Shown here: in pieces, positions 25,801 to 32,967 of the stretch
How positions within the stretch are numbered: the first letter of the stretch is position 1
Layout: each line of letters starts with the position of its first letter
NCBI RefSeq assembly: GCF_000247475.1
Contig: NZ_AHZC01000366.1
Coordinates: 1 to 32,967 of the forward strand
Length of the DNA: 32,967 nt
Source: Rhizobium sp. PDO1-076
GTDB lineage: Bacteria; Pseudomonadota; Alphaproteobacteria; Rhizobiales; Rhizobiaceae
Direction of reading: 5' to 3'
The notes under the pieces: model-generated
Seen by the model: the letters and a program-made list of their open reading frames with translations, nothing else
Database searches by the model: none
What the model was told of the DNA's origin: nothing
Position numbers and translations under genes: made by a program

Positions 25801-28800
25801 TCACTCCGGCGCCTTCGGCACATAATTGAGCACCGGCCCAAGCCAGCGCTCGACCTCGCGAACCTCCATGCCCTTGCGGCCGGCATAGTCTTCCACCTGA
25901 TCGCGTTCGACCTTGGCGACACCGAAATAATAGCTGTCGGGATGGCCGATATAGATGCCAGAAACCGATGAGCCCGGCCACATCGCGTAGCTTTCCGTCA
26001 ACGTCACGCCAGTCGCTTCCGTTGCATCGAGCAGCGAGAACAGCGTCGCCTTCTCCGTATGGTCCGGCTGAGCCGGATAGCCGGGCGCCGGACGAATTCC
26101 GCCATAGTCCTCGGCAACCAACTGATCCGGTGTAAACGCCTCATCCGCAGCGTAACCCCAGAATTCACGACGCACCCGCTCATGCATGCGCTCGGCAAAG
26201 GCTTCGGCAAACCTGTCGGCCAGCGCCTTGACCAGGATCGAGGAATAGTCGTCATTTGCTCGCTCGAAGCGCTCGGCAATCGCCACTTCCTCGATGCCTG
26301 CTGTGACGACAAAACCGCCGACATAATCCTCGACACCGGTGTCCAGCGGCGCGACGAAATCCGACAGCGCGACATTCGGCCGCCCATCACGCTTCGACAA
26401 CTGCTGGCGGAGCGTGAAGAAAGTCGCCCGCTCCTCGGTCCGGCTGTCATCGACAAAAAGCCGGATGTCGTCGTCCACCGCATTGGCCGGCCAGAAGCCG
26501 ATAACCGCGCGCGGGCGGAACCAGTTTTCCGCGATAATCTTGTCCAGCATCGCCTGCGCATCGGCGTAAAGCGCACGTGCCGCCTCCCCCTGCTTCTCGT
26601 CTTCGAGAATGGCAGGATATCGTCCCTTCAGCTCCCAGGTCTGGAAGAACGGCGTCCAGTCGATGTATTTCGCCAATTCCGCAAGATCATAGTCCTCGAA
26701 GATCTTGGTGCCGGTAAAGCTCGGCTTGACCGGCTTGTACTGCGACCAGTCGACCTTGACGGCATTGGCGCGCGCACGCGCCAGCGGCAGACGCTGCTTT
26801 TCAGCCTCCGCGCGCGCATGCGCATCGGCCACCTTGGCATATTCGCCGCGAAGCGTCTCGATCGTACCGTCGCGCGTCTCATTGGACAGAAGCGACGATA
26901 CAACGCCGACCGCGCGGCTGGCATCGGTGACATAGACTGCTTGCCCCGCCTGGTACTGCGGATGGATTTTGACGGCCGTATGCACACGGCTCGTGGTCGC
27001 GCCGCCGATGAGAAGCGGGATGTTGAACCCCTGCCGCTGCATTTCGGCAGCCATATGCACCATCTCGTCGAGCGACGGCGTAATCAGGCCTGAGAGCCCG
27101 ATGATATCGACCTTCTGCTCGATTGCTGTCTGCAGGATTTTGGTCGCCGGAACCATCACGCCGAGATCGATGATCTCGTAGTTGTTGCAGGCGAGAACCA
27201 CGCCGACGATGTTCTTGCCGATGTCATGCACATCGCCCTTTACTGTCGCCATCAATACCTTACCGGCAGCCTGGCGCTCGCCGGTGCCGCCGTTGGCCCG
27301 TTTTTCCTCTTCCATGTAAGGAAGCAGCACGGCAACCGCCTGCTTCATCACGCGCGCGGATTTCACTACCTGCGGCAGGAACATCTTGCCGGCGCCGAAA
27401 AGGTCGCCAACCACGTTCATGCCCGCCATCAGCGGCCCTTCGATGACATGCAGCGGTCGGGCGGCCCGCAGCCGCGCCTCTTCGGTGTCGGCATCGATGA
27501 ATTCGGTGATGCCGTTGACTAGCGCATGCTCGAGCCGCTTTTCCACCGGCTGTTCACGCCAGGACATATCCTGCACGCGCGCCTGTTTCTCGCCTGTGCC
27601 GCGATAGCGCTCGGCGATCTCCAGCAAACGCTCGGTGCCGTCACTGCGACGGTTGAGCACCACGTCCTCGCAGGCCTCGCGCAGATCGGCATCGATACTC
27701 TCGTAGACCGCCAGCTGGCCGGCATTCACAATGCCCATGTCCATGCCCGCTTGGATGGCATGGTAGAGGAACACCGCATGCATGGCTTCGCGCACCGGCT
27801 CGTTGCCGCGGAACGAGAACGACAGGTTCGACACGCCACCCGAGATATGCACGAGCGGCATACGTTCGCGGATGGTGCGGGTCGCCTCGATGAAGTCGAC
27901 GCCGTAATTGTTGTGCTCCTCGATGCCGGTCGCCACGGCAAAGATGTTCGGGTCGAAAATGATGTCTTCCGGCGGAAAGCCTGCTTCTTCGGTCAGGATC
28001 TTGTAGGCCCGCGAGCAGATCTCAACCTTGCGTTCATAGGTATCGGCCTGGCCCTGCTCGTCGAAGGCCATGACGACGACGGCAGCGCCATAATTGCGGA
28101 TCAGCCGGCCCTGGGCGATGAAATTCTCCTCGCCTTCCTTCAGCGAAATCGAATTCACCACCGACTTGCCCTGAACGCATTTCAGGCCGCTTTCGATGAT
28201 CTGGAATTTCGAACTGTCGATCATCACGGGAACGCGGGCGATATCGGGCTCGGCGGCGATCACGTTGAGAAACTCAACCATCGCCTTTTCCGAATCGATC
28301 AGGCCCTCATCCATGTTGATATCGATGATCTGCGCGCCGTTCTCGACCTGGTCTCGCGCAACCACAAGCGCCGCCGAATAGTCGCCGGCGGTGATCAGCT
28401 TGCGGAACTTGGCCGAGCCGGTGACATTGGTGCGCTCGCCGACGTTGACGAAGGGAATGTCCTTGGTCAGCACGAAGGGCTCGAGGCCCGACAGCGACAT
28501 GAACGGCCGGTGCTCAGCAGGCACCCGCGGTGCTTTGCCGGCAACCGCCTCCGAAATCGCCCGGATATGCTCCGGCGTCGAACCGCAGCAACCGCCAACG
28601 ACATTGACGATGCCTTCATCGGCAAAGCCGGCCACCAGTGCCGCCATTTCCTCCGGGTCCTGGTCGTATTTGCCGAACTCGTTCGGCAGGCCGGCATTCG
28701 GATAGGCCGAGATGAATGTGTCGGCAACACTCGACAGTTCCTGCAGATGCGGCCGCATCGCGTCGGCACCCAGCGCGCAGTTCAAACCGACGGCGAACGG

Positions 28801-29556
28801 CCGCGCATGCGAGATCGAGTTCCAGAAGGCAGACGGTGTCTGGCCCGAAAGCGTGCGGCCGGACAGGTCAGTGATCGTGCCGGAAATCATCACCGGCAAG
28901 CGGATGCCCTTGGCGGCAAAACGCTCCTCGCAGGCAAAGATCGCCGCCTTGGCATTCAGCGTGTCGAAGATCGTCTCGATCAGGATGAGATCGGCGCCAC
29001 CGTCGATCAGCCCGTCGATCTGTTCGCCATAGGCAAGGCGCAGATCGTCGAACGACACGGCACGGTAGCCGGGATTGTTGACATCCGGCGAAATTGACGC
29101 CGTGCGGTTGGTCGGCCCGATCGCACCGGCAACGAACCGGCGCTTGCCGTCCTCACGCTCTGCCCGAAGGATCGCCCGGCGCACCGCCTGCGCGCCTTCC
29201 TTGTTCAGGTCGTAGACGGCACCTTCCATCTGGTAATCGGCCTGGGCAATGCTGGTCGAGGAGAATGTATTGGTCTCGATGATATCCGCACCCGCCATCG
29301 CATAGCGGAAATGAATGTCCTCGATCGCTTGCGGCTGGGTCAGGATCAGCAGGTCGTTGTTGCCCTGCTGATGGCAGGCACATCCGATGAAGCGCTCGCC
29401 GCGGAAGTCATCCTCATTGAGGCCCAATCCCTGGATCTCCGTGCCCATGGCGCCGTCAAGGATCAGGATACGCTCGCGCGCCGCCTGTTGCAGGGCGCTC
29501 AGAATCTCGGCTCCATCTCGATTGGCGCCCTGGCGGCCGAACAGTGAATCGAGCAT
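25801..29556 (-). CDS. metH: Cobalamin-dependent methionine synthase MetH
   Basis: 1251 residues, full length for MetH. Modules in order: the homocysteine-binding barrel with zinc cysteines (GLNCALGAD near 259 and [10 protein letters not shown] near 324-325), the methyl-THF domain ([18 protein letters not shown] near 370), the B12 cap and Rossmann domain with the cobalt-ligand motif [15 protein letters not shown] (His near 772) and [14 protein letters not shown], and the C-terminal SAM-activation domain with [12 protein letters not shown] near 1155. It methylates homocysteine to methionine in the cytosol, using methyl-THF and cobalamin. AGGAAT lies 8 bases upstream of ATG 29556. The gene is monocistronic here with a palindromic operator upstream; no metF is adjacent. 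Confidence 0.97.
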   Translation of the reverse strand: MLDSLFGRQGANRDGAEILSALQQAARERILILDGAMGTEIQGLGLNEDDFRGERFIGCACHQQGNNDLLILTQPQAIEDIHFRYAMAGADIIETNTFSSTSIAQADYQMEGAVYDLNKEGAQAVRRAILRAEREDGKRRFVAGAIGPTNRTASISPDVNNPGYRAVSFDDLRLAYGEQIDGLIDGGADLILIETIFDTLNAKAAIFACEERFAAKGIRLPVMISGTITDLSGRTLSGQTPSAFWNSISHARPFAVGLNCALGADAMRPHLQELSSVADTFISAYPNAGLPNEFGKYDQDPEEMAALVAGFADEGIVNVVGGCCGSTPEHIRAISEAVAGKAPRVPAEHRPFMSLSGLEPFVLTKDIPFVNVGERTNVTGSAKFRKLITAGDYSAALVVARDQVENGAQIIDINMDEGLIDSEKAMVEFLNVIAAEPDIARVPVMIDSSKFQIIESGLKCVQGKSVVNSISLKEGEENFIAQGRLIRNYGAAVVVMAFDEQGQADTYERKVEICSRAYKILTEEAGFPPEDIIFDPNIFAVATGIEEHNNYGVDFIEATRTIRERMPLVHISGGVSNLSFSFRGNEPVREAMHAVFLYHAIQAGMDMGIVNAGQLAVYESIDADLREACEDVVLNRRSDGTERLLEIAERYRGTGEKQARVQDMSWREQPVEKRLEHALVNGITEFIDADTEEARLRAARPLHVIEGPLMAGMNVVGDLFGAGKMFLPQVVKSARVMKQAVAVLLPYMEEEKRANGGTGERQAAGKVLMATVKGDVHDIGKNIVGVVLACNNYEIIDLGVMVPATKILQTAIEQKVDIIGLSGLITPSLDEMVHMAAEMQRQGFNIPLLIGGATTSRVHTAVKIHPQYQAGQAVYVTDASRAVGVVSSLLSNETRDGTIETLRGEYAKVADAHARAEAEKQRLPLARARANAVKVDWSQYKPVKPSFTGTKIFEDYDLAELAKYIDWTPFFQTWELKGRYPAILEDEKQGEAARALYADAQAMLDKIIAENWFRPRAVIGFWPANAVDDDIRLFVDDSRTEERATFFTLRQQLSKRDGRPNVALSDFVAPLDTGVEDYVGGFVVTAGIEEVAIAERFERANDDYSSILVKALADRFAEAFAERMHERVRREFWGYAADEAFTPDQLVAEDYGGIRPAPGYPAQPDHTEKATLFSLLDATEATGVTLTESYAMWPGSSVSGIYIGHPDSYYFGVAKVERDQVEDYAGRKGMEVREVERWLGPVLNYVPKAPE

Positions 29557-29596
29557 GAGCGAATTCCTTTATTTCAAATGCGACACGCGTCAGATC

Positions 29597-29619
29597 ACAT
29601 AAAGATATCTTTATGTCAA
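29597..29619 (-). promoter_or_regulatory. Palindromic operator overlapping the metH promoter
   Basis: A perfect 20-bp palindrome ACATAAAGATATCTTTATGT (29597-29616) overlaps a TTGACA box read on the minus strand (29619-29614), 58 bp upstream of metH. AT-rich palindromes with an AAAGATATCTTT core fit ArsR-type methionine/SAH regulators (SahR-like) of Proteobacteria; the regulator is not in this window and the identification is inferred from the site only. Confidence 0.7.
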
Positions 29620-29715
29620 CATGCGAATGCTCTGTTAGCATTGCGCTTCCTGCGATGACAAGAGCAGACCGGATCGGCTATAGAGCTGAAAAGATTTAGT
29701 TCCCGGGAGGACATC

Positions 29716-30972
29716 ATGTCGGACACCAGCGAAACCGCGTCGCTCGCCGCCCTTTGGTCGGATCGCCCCTATCACCGGCGCTGGCTGCTGCAGCAGGCCG
29801 ATGGCCTGTTCGATTTCTTCCAGACCGCAGCGATCAATCCGAAGGGCGGCTTCTACGACCTGTCGCGCGATGGCAAGCCGCTTTCGACCGACAATCCGGC
29901 CCGCGGCATTCATGCCAGCGCCCGCATGGTCCATTGCTACGCCATCGGCGACCTGCTCGGCCGCCCGGGCGCAGCCGATGTCGTCGACCACGGCATGCGC
30001 TATCTCTGGGAACGCCATCGCGACGAGAAGAACGGCGGCTATTTCTGGCAGGCAAACGACACCGGTGCCGCCGACCCATCGAAGCAGGGATATGGCCACG
30101 CCTTTGTCCTGCTCGCCGCATCATCCGCCAAGACGATCGGTCATCCGCTGGCCGACCGCATGCTGGCAGACATCACCGAGGTGATCGAAACCCGTTTCTG
30201 GGAAAAGGCGCACGGCGCCATCGCCGAGGAGTTTTCCGCCGACTGGCAGCCCGTACCCGGCTATCGCGGCCAGAACTCCAACATGCACCTGACCGAAGCT
30301 CTGATGGCCGCGTTCGAAGCGACCGGAGAGCGCCATTACCTCGACAAGGCGACAAGCATTGCCGATCTCCTGATCAACCGCCGCGCCCGCGAGGAAGCCT
30401 TCCGCGTCGCCGAACATTTCGACGAACACTGGGTAGTAGACCGCAATTATTACCATGCCAACGAGATGTTCCGCCCCGCCGGCACCACGCCCGGCCACTG
30501 GCTGGAATGGGCAAGGCTTCTGATGCAGCTGTGGATCCTCGACGGCAAGCGCCATGCGTGGATGCCGGAGACCGCACGTGGCCTGTTCTTCCAGTCCATG
30601 GCCCTCGGTTGGGACAAGGCAAAGGGTGGTTTCTTCTACACTCTCGACTGGGCCAATGTGCCGGAAAAGACCGCCAAGCTCTGGTGGCCGCTCTGCGAGG
30701 GCGCCGGCGCCGCCCATTTCCTCAACCAGCACCAGGAAAGCGAATTCCACGAAGACAGCTACCGCAGGATCTGGAACTATATCGCCGGCAACAGTCTCGA
30801 CCGCGAGTTCGGCGGCTGGCATGAGGAACTGACCGAGGACGGACGGCCTTCCAACACACTCTTCCCCGGCAAGGGCGATATCTATCACGCGCTGCAGGCC
30901 TGCCTCATTCCGCTTTTCCCCGCCGAAGGCAGCCTCACCAAGGTGATCCGCGAATACCCGCACTCGGTATAA
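29716..30972 (+). CDS. AGE-family sugar epimerase/isomerase (YihS/mannose isomerase-like)
   Basis: 418 residues, soluble, of the N-acylglucosamine 2-epimerase superfamily ((alpha/alpha)6 barrel). Seen are GGFYDLSRDGKPL, HASARMVHCYAIG, KNGGYFWQAND, YGHAFVLLAASSAK, NSNMHLTEALMAAFEATG (active-site His), GHWLEWARLLMQLW (Glu-His pair) and LWWPLCEGAGAAHFL. These residues are those used by YihS-type aldose-ketose isomerases and mannose isomerases, which is more likely than true GlcNAc 2-epimerase. GGGAGG is 7 bases upstream of ATG 29716. It is divergent from metH and shares the 160-bp region containing the palindrome. A bidirectional terminator follows. Confidence 0.87.
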   Translation: MSDTSETASLAALWSDRPYHRRWLLQQADGLFDFFQTAAINPKGGFYDLSRDGKPLSTDNPARGIHASARMVHCYAIGDLLGRPGAADVVDHGMRYLWERHRDEKNGGYFWQANDTGAADPSKQGYGHAFVLLAASSAKTIGHPLADRMLADITEVIETRFWEKAHGAIAEEFSADWQPVPGYRGQNSNMHLTEALMAAFEATGERHYLDKATSIADLLINRRAREEAFRVAEHFDEHWVVDRNYYHANEMFRPAGTTPGHWLEWARLLMQLWILDGKRHAWMPETARGLFFQSMALGWDKAKGGFFYTLDWANVPEKTAKLWWPLCEGAGAAHFLNQHQESEFHEDSYRRIWNYIAGNSLDREFGGWHEELTEDGRPSNTLFPGKGDIYHALQACLIPLFPAEGSLTKVIREYPHSV

Positions 30973-31036
30973 GCCGCGCCAAAGGCCGACAGGTCAGCAC
31001 CGTCATCGCCGCGTTGCAGCCATTCCAATGACAAAC

Positions 31037-31070
31037 GAGGCCGGAACATCGTCACCGATGCTCCGGCCTC
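31037..31070. terminator. Bidirectional terminator between AGE and SIMPL genes
   Basis: A long stem GAGGCCGGA (31037-31045) / TCCGGCCTC (31062-31070), extended by CATCG / CGATG after one mismatch, loop TCAC. It lies between two convergent genes and could serve both, though no T-run is seen. Confidence 0.65.
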
Positions 31071-31128
31071 GCGGTGTGTGGGCCAGAGATTTCTCCGCGG
31101 CCCTTGCTGTCATTGGCGACGATGGATC

Positions 31129-31872
31129 TTACTGCTCGATGCCGTAGGTGATGTTGACAGTCACCGTGTAGCGGTTCTCGCCGGCCGCGACCGGCATGGC
31201 CTCGTCCATGCGCTTGCCCATCGGCGCTGCGGCCATCATCATCGGCATCGGCCGGGCGAAATTCTCCGAAATGTCGATGACGCGGCCGACCTTGACGCCG
31301 GCGGCTTCCGAAAGCGTCTTTGCCTTGGCGGCAGCTTCCGCGACGGCCGCCTTGCGTGCCACCTCGATCGCCGCATCCGGATTGTCATTGGAAAAGACGA
31401 TATTGCCACCCTGGTTGACGCCGAGCTTCACCGCCTGATCGATCAGGCCGCCGAGCTTGGAAAGATCGCGCACCCTGACCGTCAGGCCGTTCGACACGCT
31501 GTAGCCGACGATTTCCGGCGCCTCGAAGCCGGTGCCATCGGTTGGCTGCTGGCGATATTTCGGCTGGATCGAAAAGTCCGTCGTCTGCATGTCCTTGTCT
31601 GCAATGCCCTGCCCCTTGAGGCTGGCCAGCACCTCGGCCATCGCGGCATTGTTGGCGCTCAGCGCCTCGCCGGCGGTCGCCGCATCGCGCACGACGCTCA
31701 GCAACACCAGTGCCATGTCCGGCGCGATTGCCGCCTCGCCCTCACCCGACACCATGATTGTCGCCTCGCGCCTCTCCGCCTCCGCCGCAAAGGCCGGCGC
31801 GACCGAAGTGAGCATAAAAGCTGTGCTCGAAAGCGCTGCAGCCAGGGCAAGAGCGCGTGTATGTCTTAGCAT
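31129..31872 (-). CDS. Exported SIMPL-domain (DUF541) protein
   Basis: 247 residues from MLRHTRALALAAALSS. A Sec signal peptide ends near APAFA-AEAE (about residue 29). The mature protein is a SIMPL domain: ATIMVSGEGEAAIAPDMALVLLSVV at the start, DMQTTDFSIQPKYR and VGYSVSNGLTVRVRDLSKLGGLIDQAVKLG, then AAAKAKTLSEAAGVKVGRVIDISE and the terminal YTVTVNITYGIEQ. Such periplasmic or outer-membrane proteins include the oxidative-stress protein BP26 of Brucella. The start is set at ATG 31872 because the signal peptide begins there, with AAGGA about 11 bases upstream; the upstream open frame to 32067 lacks a ribosome site. Confidence 0.87.
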   Translation of the reverse strand: MLRHTRALALAAALSSTAFMLTSVAPAFAAEAERREATIMVSGEGEAAIAPDMALVLLSVVRDAATAGEALSANNAAMAEVLASLKGQGIADKDMQTTDFSIQPKYRQQPTDGTGFEAPEIVGYSVSNGLTVRVRDLSKLGGLIDQAVKLGVNQGGNIVFSNDNPDAAIEVARKAAVAEAAAKAKTLSEAAGVKVGRVIDISENFARPMPMMMAAAPMGKRMDEAMPVAAGENRYTVTVNITYGIEQ

Positions 31873-32077
31873 GTGGAGTGTTTCCTTTTCCCTCGGATCC
31901 GGACCCTTCGGCCTATATTGCTCTTCACGGCCCGGTTGAATGCCCTTCCAAGTCATTGATGACGCGTGATTGTGAAGCCATTGCGGCAAAGGCTTGTCGG
32001 TCCGCAGAATTTGCGTTAGAGCCTTCGCCACGGTGCGGGGTGACCATTGCCCGCCCGCCGGCACCATGTGCCGGGCT

Positions 32078-32153
32078 GGGCCTGTAGCTCAATGGTTAGA
32101 GCCGGCGGCTCATAACCGCTTGGTTGGGGGTTCGAGTCCCTCCGGGCCCACCA
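32078..32153 (+). tRNA. tRNA with CAT anticodon, tRNA-Ile2 type
   Basis: A complete 76-nt cloverleaf including an encoded CCA. The acceptor stem is GGGCCTG (32078-32084) with CGGGCCC, the D arm GCTC/GAGC, the anticodon stem GGCGG/CCGCT with loop CTCATAA (CAT at 32111-32113), the T arm GGGGG-TTCGAGT-CCCTC, and discriminator A. A paired first base (G1-C72) excludes initiator tRNA. The anticodon arm and GCTTGGT variable region follow bacterial tRNA-Ile2, whose C34 becomes lysidine to read AUA; elongator tRNA-Met is the alternative. Its 3' end is the likely attachment site of the adjacent integrase element. Confidence 0.93.
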
Positions 32154-32967
32154 TTTCTGTCTCCGGACGTTGTTTTGGCATGTTTTTCTCCTTGTTTTGC
32201 CCCACTTAAATCGTCGGCCGGCGAAAGTGGGACATTCCGACGGGCCACATAGCTTTTGCGACGTTCAAAGCCGGCATCGATAATTCGCTTGGACTGTGCT
32301 GCCTTCGTGTAGTGCTGGGCCATTTTCGAATCGGACCAGCCAAAGATTGCCATCAATTGGTGCTCGGTTGCACCTGCTTCAGCGAGAATCGTCGCCGACG
32401 CTTTGCGTATCCCATGAGAGCTGCAGTCAGGCAGCCCCGCATCGTCACACCACTGCCGCATCTTGTTGCCAAAACCGTTGGACGTGAATGCCTTTCCATA
32501 ATCGGTGATCAAAAAAGTTGGCGCTTCGTGCCGTATGGCCGCAAGCGCATCCTGGAGTTCCTCGGTGACGGGCAAACTTAGCGACTGCGCGTAGCGCCCC
32601 GAGCCTTTTTCGGGAACGAACTCGATCCGCCCTTCAATGATGTTTTTCCAACCGAGCTTGACCAGGTCTGAGCGCCTGACACCCAGATTGACCATGAGCT
32701 CAAAAGCAAGACGCGCCGTGGTACCGACTGGGTAGCCTTTCCTGAACTTCTCGAGCTCAGCCTCGCTCCATGAGTGAAATCCTGGCGACTTGTTTATCTT
32801 TGTGACGCCACTCGCAGGATTGAAAGTTGCGTGGTCATTCGCAATGGCCCAGTTGAACAGCGCTTTAAGGTATTTGACGAGCTTGTCGGCCGCTCCTGGT
32901 GTGGCCGCCCGCACCATTTGGCTTCGCTCTATATCCAACTTCCGGATCTTCTTGAAAGGCAGGTTTC
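32096..32967 (-). CDS. Tyrosine recombinase/integrase, partial at window edge
   Basis: The frame is open from the right window edge, so the N-terminus lies beyond 32967; about 290 residues are visible. The catalytic domain has the first Arg in NLGVRRSDLVKLGW, HGIRKASATILAEAG (His-x-x-Arg) and IFGWSDSKMAQHYTKAAQS, with the nucleophile Tyr in AQHYTKA and Trp in place of the usual second His. Alternative Trp is common in this family. After about RRKSYVARRNV the frame continues through a linker and then antisense into the tRNA, ending at TAA 32096-32098. That tail (GGPGGTRTPNQAVMSRRL) is tRNA-templated and created by integration, so the true functional end is probably near 32200. It is an element-borne gene. 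Confidence 0.87.
   Translation of the reverse strand, partial: NLPFKKIRKLDIERSQMVRAATPGAADKLVKYLKALFNWAIANDHATFNPASGVTKINKSPGFHSWSEAELEKFRKGYPVGTTARLAFELMVNLGVRRSDLVKLGWKNIIEGRIEFVPEKGSGRYAQSLSLPVTEELQDALAAIRHEAPTFLITDYGKAFTSNGFGNKMRQWCDDAGLPDCSSHGIRKASATILAEAGATEHQLMAIFGWSDSKMAQHYTKAAQSKRIIDAGFERRKSYVARRNVPLSPADDLSGAKQGEKHAKTTSGDRNGGPGGTRTPNQAVMSRRL
32131..32153. other. Likely attachment-site region (att) at the tRNA 3' end
   Basis: Tyrosine integrases of this type recombine within tRNA 3' halves. The intact T arm and CCA next to the int gene indicate that this is one junction of the inserted element; the duplicate sequence marking the other end is not in the window, so exact core bounds are inferred. 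Confidence 0.5.

Noticed and set aside
27526..29097. A 523-codon plus-strand open frame inside metH
   Set aside because: Shadow of the strongly conserved metH frame; its composition (Arg, His, Asp, Gly rich) is that of antisense translation.

Overview
The window looks like chromosomal DNA of an alphaproteobacterium of the Rhizobiaceae (Rhizobium/Agrobacterium type). The evidence is GC-rich coding sequence, densely packed short operons, polyamine/opine/phosphonate-type ABC importers, a VirC1-like ParA ATPase and a small mosaic repeat of the kind scattered through rhizobial genomes. All identifications are from reading protein motifs by eye; no database search was run.

Layout. 1-902 (-) is the N-terminal part of the ABC-F translation factor EttA, cut by the window edge. 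1085-2083 (+) is an alpha/beta hydrolase. 2214-5089 (+) is a translationally coupled pair: a class III CoA-transferase and a thiamine-diphosphate enzyme, ending at a strong terminator. 5162-5922 (-) holds a RidA protein and a DUF442 sulfurtransferase-like protein. 6012-7318 (-) holds an aldose-1-epimerase-like protein overlapping a MarR regulator. 7482-8837 (+) is an exported L,D-transpeptidase. 8980-10293 (-) holds a VirC1/ParA-like ATPase and a small exported protein.

The most interesting part is 10416-23238, two divergent gene groups. Leftward run an N-formylglutamate-amidohydrolase-family hydrolase, an APC permease, a glutamine-synthetase-like ligase, an aldehyde dehydrogenase and an iron-type alcohol dehydrogenase. 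Rightward run an RpiR-family regulator, a complete ABC importer (binding protein, two permeases, ATPase) and a zinc alcohol dehydrogenase. The shared intergenic region carries two copies of the inverted repeat GAAGA-N4-TCTTC, 41 bp apart and beside divergent TTGACA boxes, which looks like the RpiR operator. The gene set reads like the gamma-glutamylation (Puu/Ipu-type) logic of amine catabolism, but with alcohol dehydrogenases in place of an amine oxidase. My inference is that the substrate may be an amino alcohol such as ethanolamine: import, gamma-glutamylation, oxidation of the alcohol to aldehyde and then acid, and release of glutamate plus an amino acid.

23408-25535 (+) holds a Tat-exported PotD-like binding protein without its own transporter and a PPM-type phosphatase, followed by a mosaic repeat. 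25801-29556 (-) is a full-length cobalamin-dependent methionine synthase (metH). A perfect 20-bp palindrome touches its promoter and is probably the operator of a methionine-metabolism regulator. 29716-30972 (+) is an AGE-family sugar epimerase/isomerase and 31129-31872 (-) an exported SIMPL-domain protein. At the right end a tRNA with CAT anticodon (tRNA-Ile2 type) is followed by a tyrosine integrase whose reading frame runs antisense into the tRNA. This is the edge of an integrated element that continues beyond the window. No stretch over 300 bases lacks a gene, and no CRISPR array, rRNA or insertion sequence was seen.
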